DNA from: DAOTWA01 sp034435955
GTDB taxonomy: Bacteria; Chloroflexota; Anaerolineae; Anaerolineales; Anaerolineaceae
Assembly: GCA_034435955.1 (NCBI GenBank)
Contig: DAOTWA010000021.1
Location: 1 to 13,593 of the forward strand
Direction of reading: 5' to 3'
Length of the DNA: 13,593 bases
Part shown: positions 12,760 to 13,593 of the stretch, piece by piece
Layout: each line of letters starts with the position of its first letter
Position numbering within the stretch: the first letter of the stretch is position 1
The notes under the pieces: model-generated
Database searches by the model: none
What the model was told of the DNA's origin: nothing
Seen by the model: only the letters and a program-made list of their open reading frames with translations
Position numbers and translations under genes: made by a program

Positions 12760-13593
12760 CAGACTTCCGAAGTCCAGCGTCAGGGCTGTGCAGGCTGGAA
12801 AACAGATCGTTGATTTTCGTCAAGCCGCAAGACTTCGGAAGTCGAGGATACCATGACCTCCGAAGTCTCGTGGATTAATGGCTCCTTTCTCCCTGTTTTC
12901 CACATTTACCGTCTTTTTCATGGACTTCGGAGGTCTGATGCCCGGTAAGACAGACTTCCGAAGTCCAGGATCAGTGCTGTGCTGACTGGAAAAAAGATCG
13001 TTGATTTTCGTCAAGCCACAAGACTTCGGAAGTCGAGGATACCATGACCTCCGAAGTCCCGTGGATTAATGGCTCCTTTCTCCCTGTTTTCCACATTTAC
13101 CGTCTTTTTCATGGACTTCGGAGGTCTGACACTTGAGCAACCCAGACTTCCGAAGTCCAACATCAGGGTTGTGCAGGCTGGAAAATAGATTACCTACTCT
13201 CGCCAATTCACAAGACTTCGGAAGTCAAGGATATCATGACCTCCGAAGTCTCGTGGATTAATTGCTACAGTCTTCCTGTTTTCCACTTTTGCCGACCTTT
13301 TCATGGACTTCGGAGGTCTGATACTTGAGCAACCCAGACTTCCGAAGTCCAACATCAGTACTGTGCAGACTGGAAAACAGATCGTTGATTTTCGTCAAGC
13401 CACAAGACTTCGGAAGTCGGGTGAAGTCGGGGGTTCCCACGACCTCCGAAGTCTCGTGGATTAATGGCTACAGTCTTCCTGTTTTCCACTTTTGCCGTTC
13501 TTTTCATGGACTTCGGAGGTCTGATCCCTGAGCAACCCAGACTTCCGAAGTCCAACATCAGGGTTGTGCAGTCTGGAAAAAAGATCGTTGATT
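12760..13593. repeat. Tandem dyad-repeat array, ~192-bp unit, four complete copies and one cut by the window end
   Basis: Units start at 12760, 12951, 13143, 13335 and 13538 (191, 192, 192, 203 bp, then 56 bp). Each has four 13-bp dyads: A GACTTCCGAAGTC, B GACTTCGGAAGTC (complement of A), C GACCTCCGAAGTC and D GACTTCGGAGGTC (complement of C). In unit 1 they lie at 12762, 12831, 12855 and 12923. B with C makes a hairpin of 19-nt arms with two mismatches and an 11-nt loop; D with the next A makes another of 16-nt arms with one mismatch. GGAAAACAG (12797-12805) sits in the A-B gap and its complement (12893-12901) in the C-D gap. Spacers are the same from unit to unit, so it is not CRISPR. Short ORFs crossing it share repeated peptides and are artefacts. 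The array continues past the window. Confidence 0.92.

Noticed and set aside
12760..13593. Short minus- and plus-strand ORFs in the array, several sharing the peptide MTKINDLFSS and GLRKS
   Set aside because: They repeat because the DNA repeats; none has a ribosome binding site or codon pattern of a gene, and their frames are broken at different points in each unit.
12760..13593. CRISPR array
   Set aside because: The sequences between dyads are the same from unit to unit, the period is ~192 bp and no cas gene is present.

Overview
The window looks like a chromosomal segment from a GC-rich bacterium of the Chloroflexota (Anaerolineae-like) type. This is inference: it rests on the family mix (secreted PxKF-type C-terminus, DUF2233-like surface protein, short NfeD plus slipin, RimI-like GNAT) and on a dense intergenic array of ACTTCCGAAGT/ACTTCGGAAGT dyads. 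No rRNA, tRNA, CRISPR, transposase or phage gene was seen.

Layout. (1) 1-369: the end of a secreted protein with a PxKF domain. (2) 370-744: a hairpin and a doubtful minus-strand ORF. (3) 745-2742: a 665-aa multi-pass membrane protein with a C-terminal endonuclease/exonuclease/phosphatase domain, convergent with a membrane-anchored phosphodiester-glycosidase-like protein (4005-2767). (4) 4006-4453: a 448-bp divergent intergenic region with phased CTTAAA direct repeats and small palindromes, leading to a secreted 177-aa protein (4454-4987). A strong shared hairpin (5047-5083) separates that gene from the next block. (5) 7266-5083: an OmpR/PhoB-type response regulator and its sensor kinase on the minus strand, transcribed divergently from (6) 7514-9859: a tight four-gene plus-strand operon encoding a secreted coiled-coil protein, a secreted Pro/Gln-rich peptide, an ApbE-like flavin transferase and a ferric-reductase-like haem membrane protein. 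(7) 10098-10343: a small SWIM zinc-finger protein (minus) whose leader holds a textbook promoter followed by an intrinsic terminator. (8) 12669-10620: a minus-strand operon for short NfeD, slipin-like SPFH protein and a RimI-like acetyltransferase that appears to start at ACG. (9) 12760-13593: a tandem array with a ~192-bp period running off the window end.

How the parts may work together. The two-component system and the ApbE/haem operon share a 247-bp divergent control region. It carries a TTCATC-N5-TTCATC direct repeat just upstream of a TATAAT box on the regulator side, and a two-hairpin 5' leader on the operon side. The simplest reading is an envelope-sensing two-component system controlling a flavin/haem electron-transfer module at the membrane. 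The NfeD-SPFH pair is a known membrane-microdomain combination.

Most unusual items: the array unit is itself a diverged inverted duplication of an ~82-bp module (dyad, 21-22 nt, GGAAAACAG, 25 nt, dyad); the promoter-terminator pair at 10375-10511 predicts a ~100-nt RNA or an attenuated leader; and the acetyltransferase lacks any usual start codon for its complete fold.
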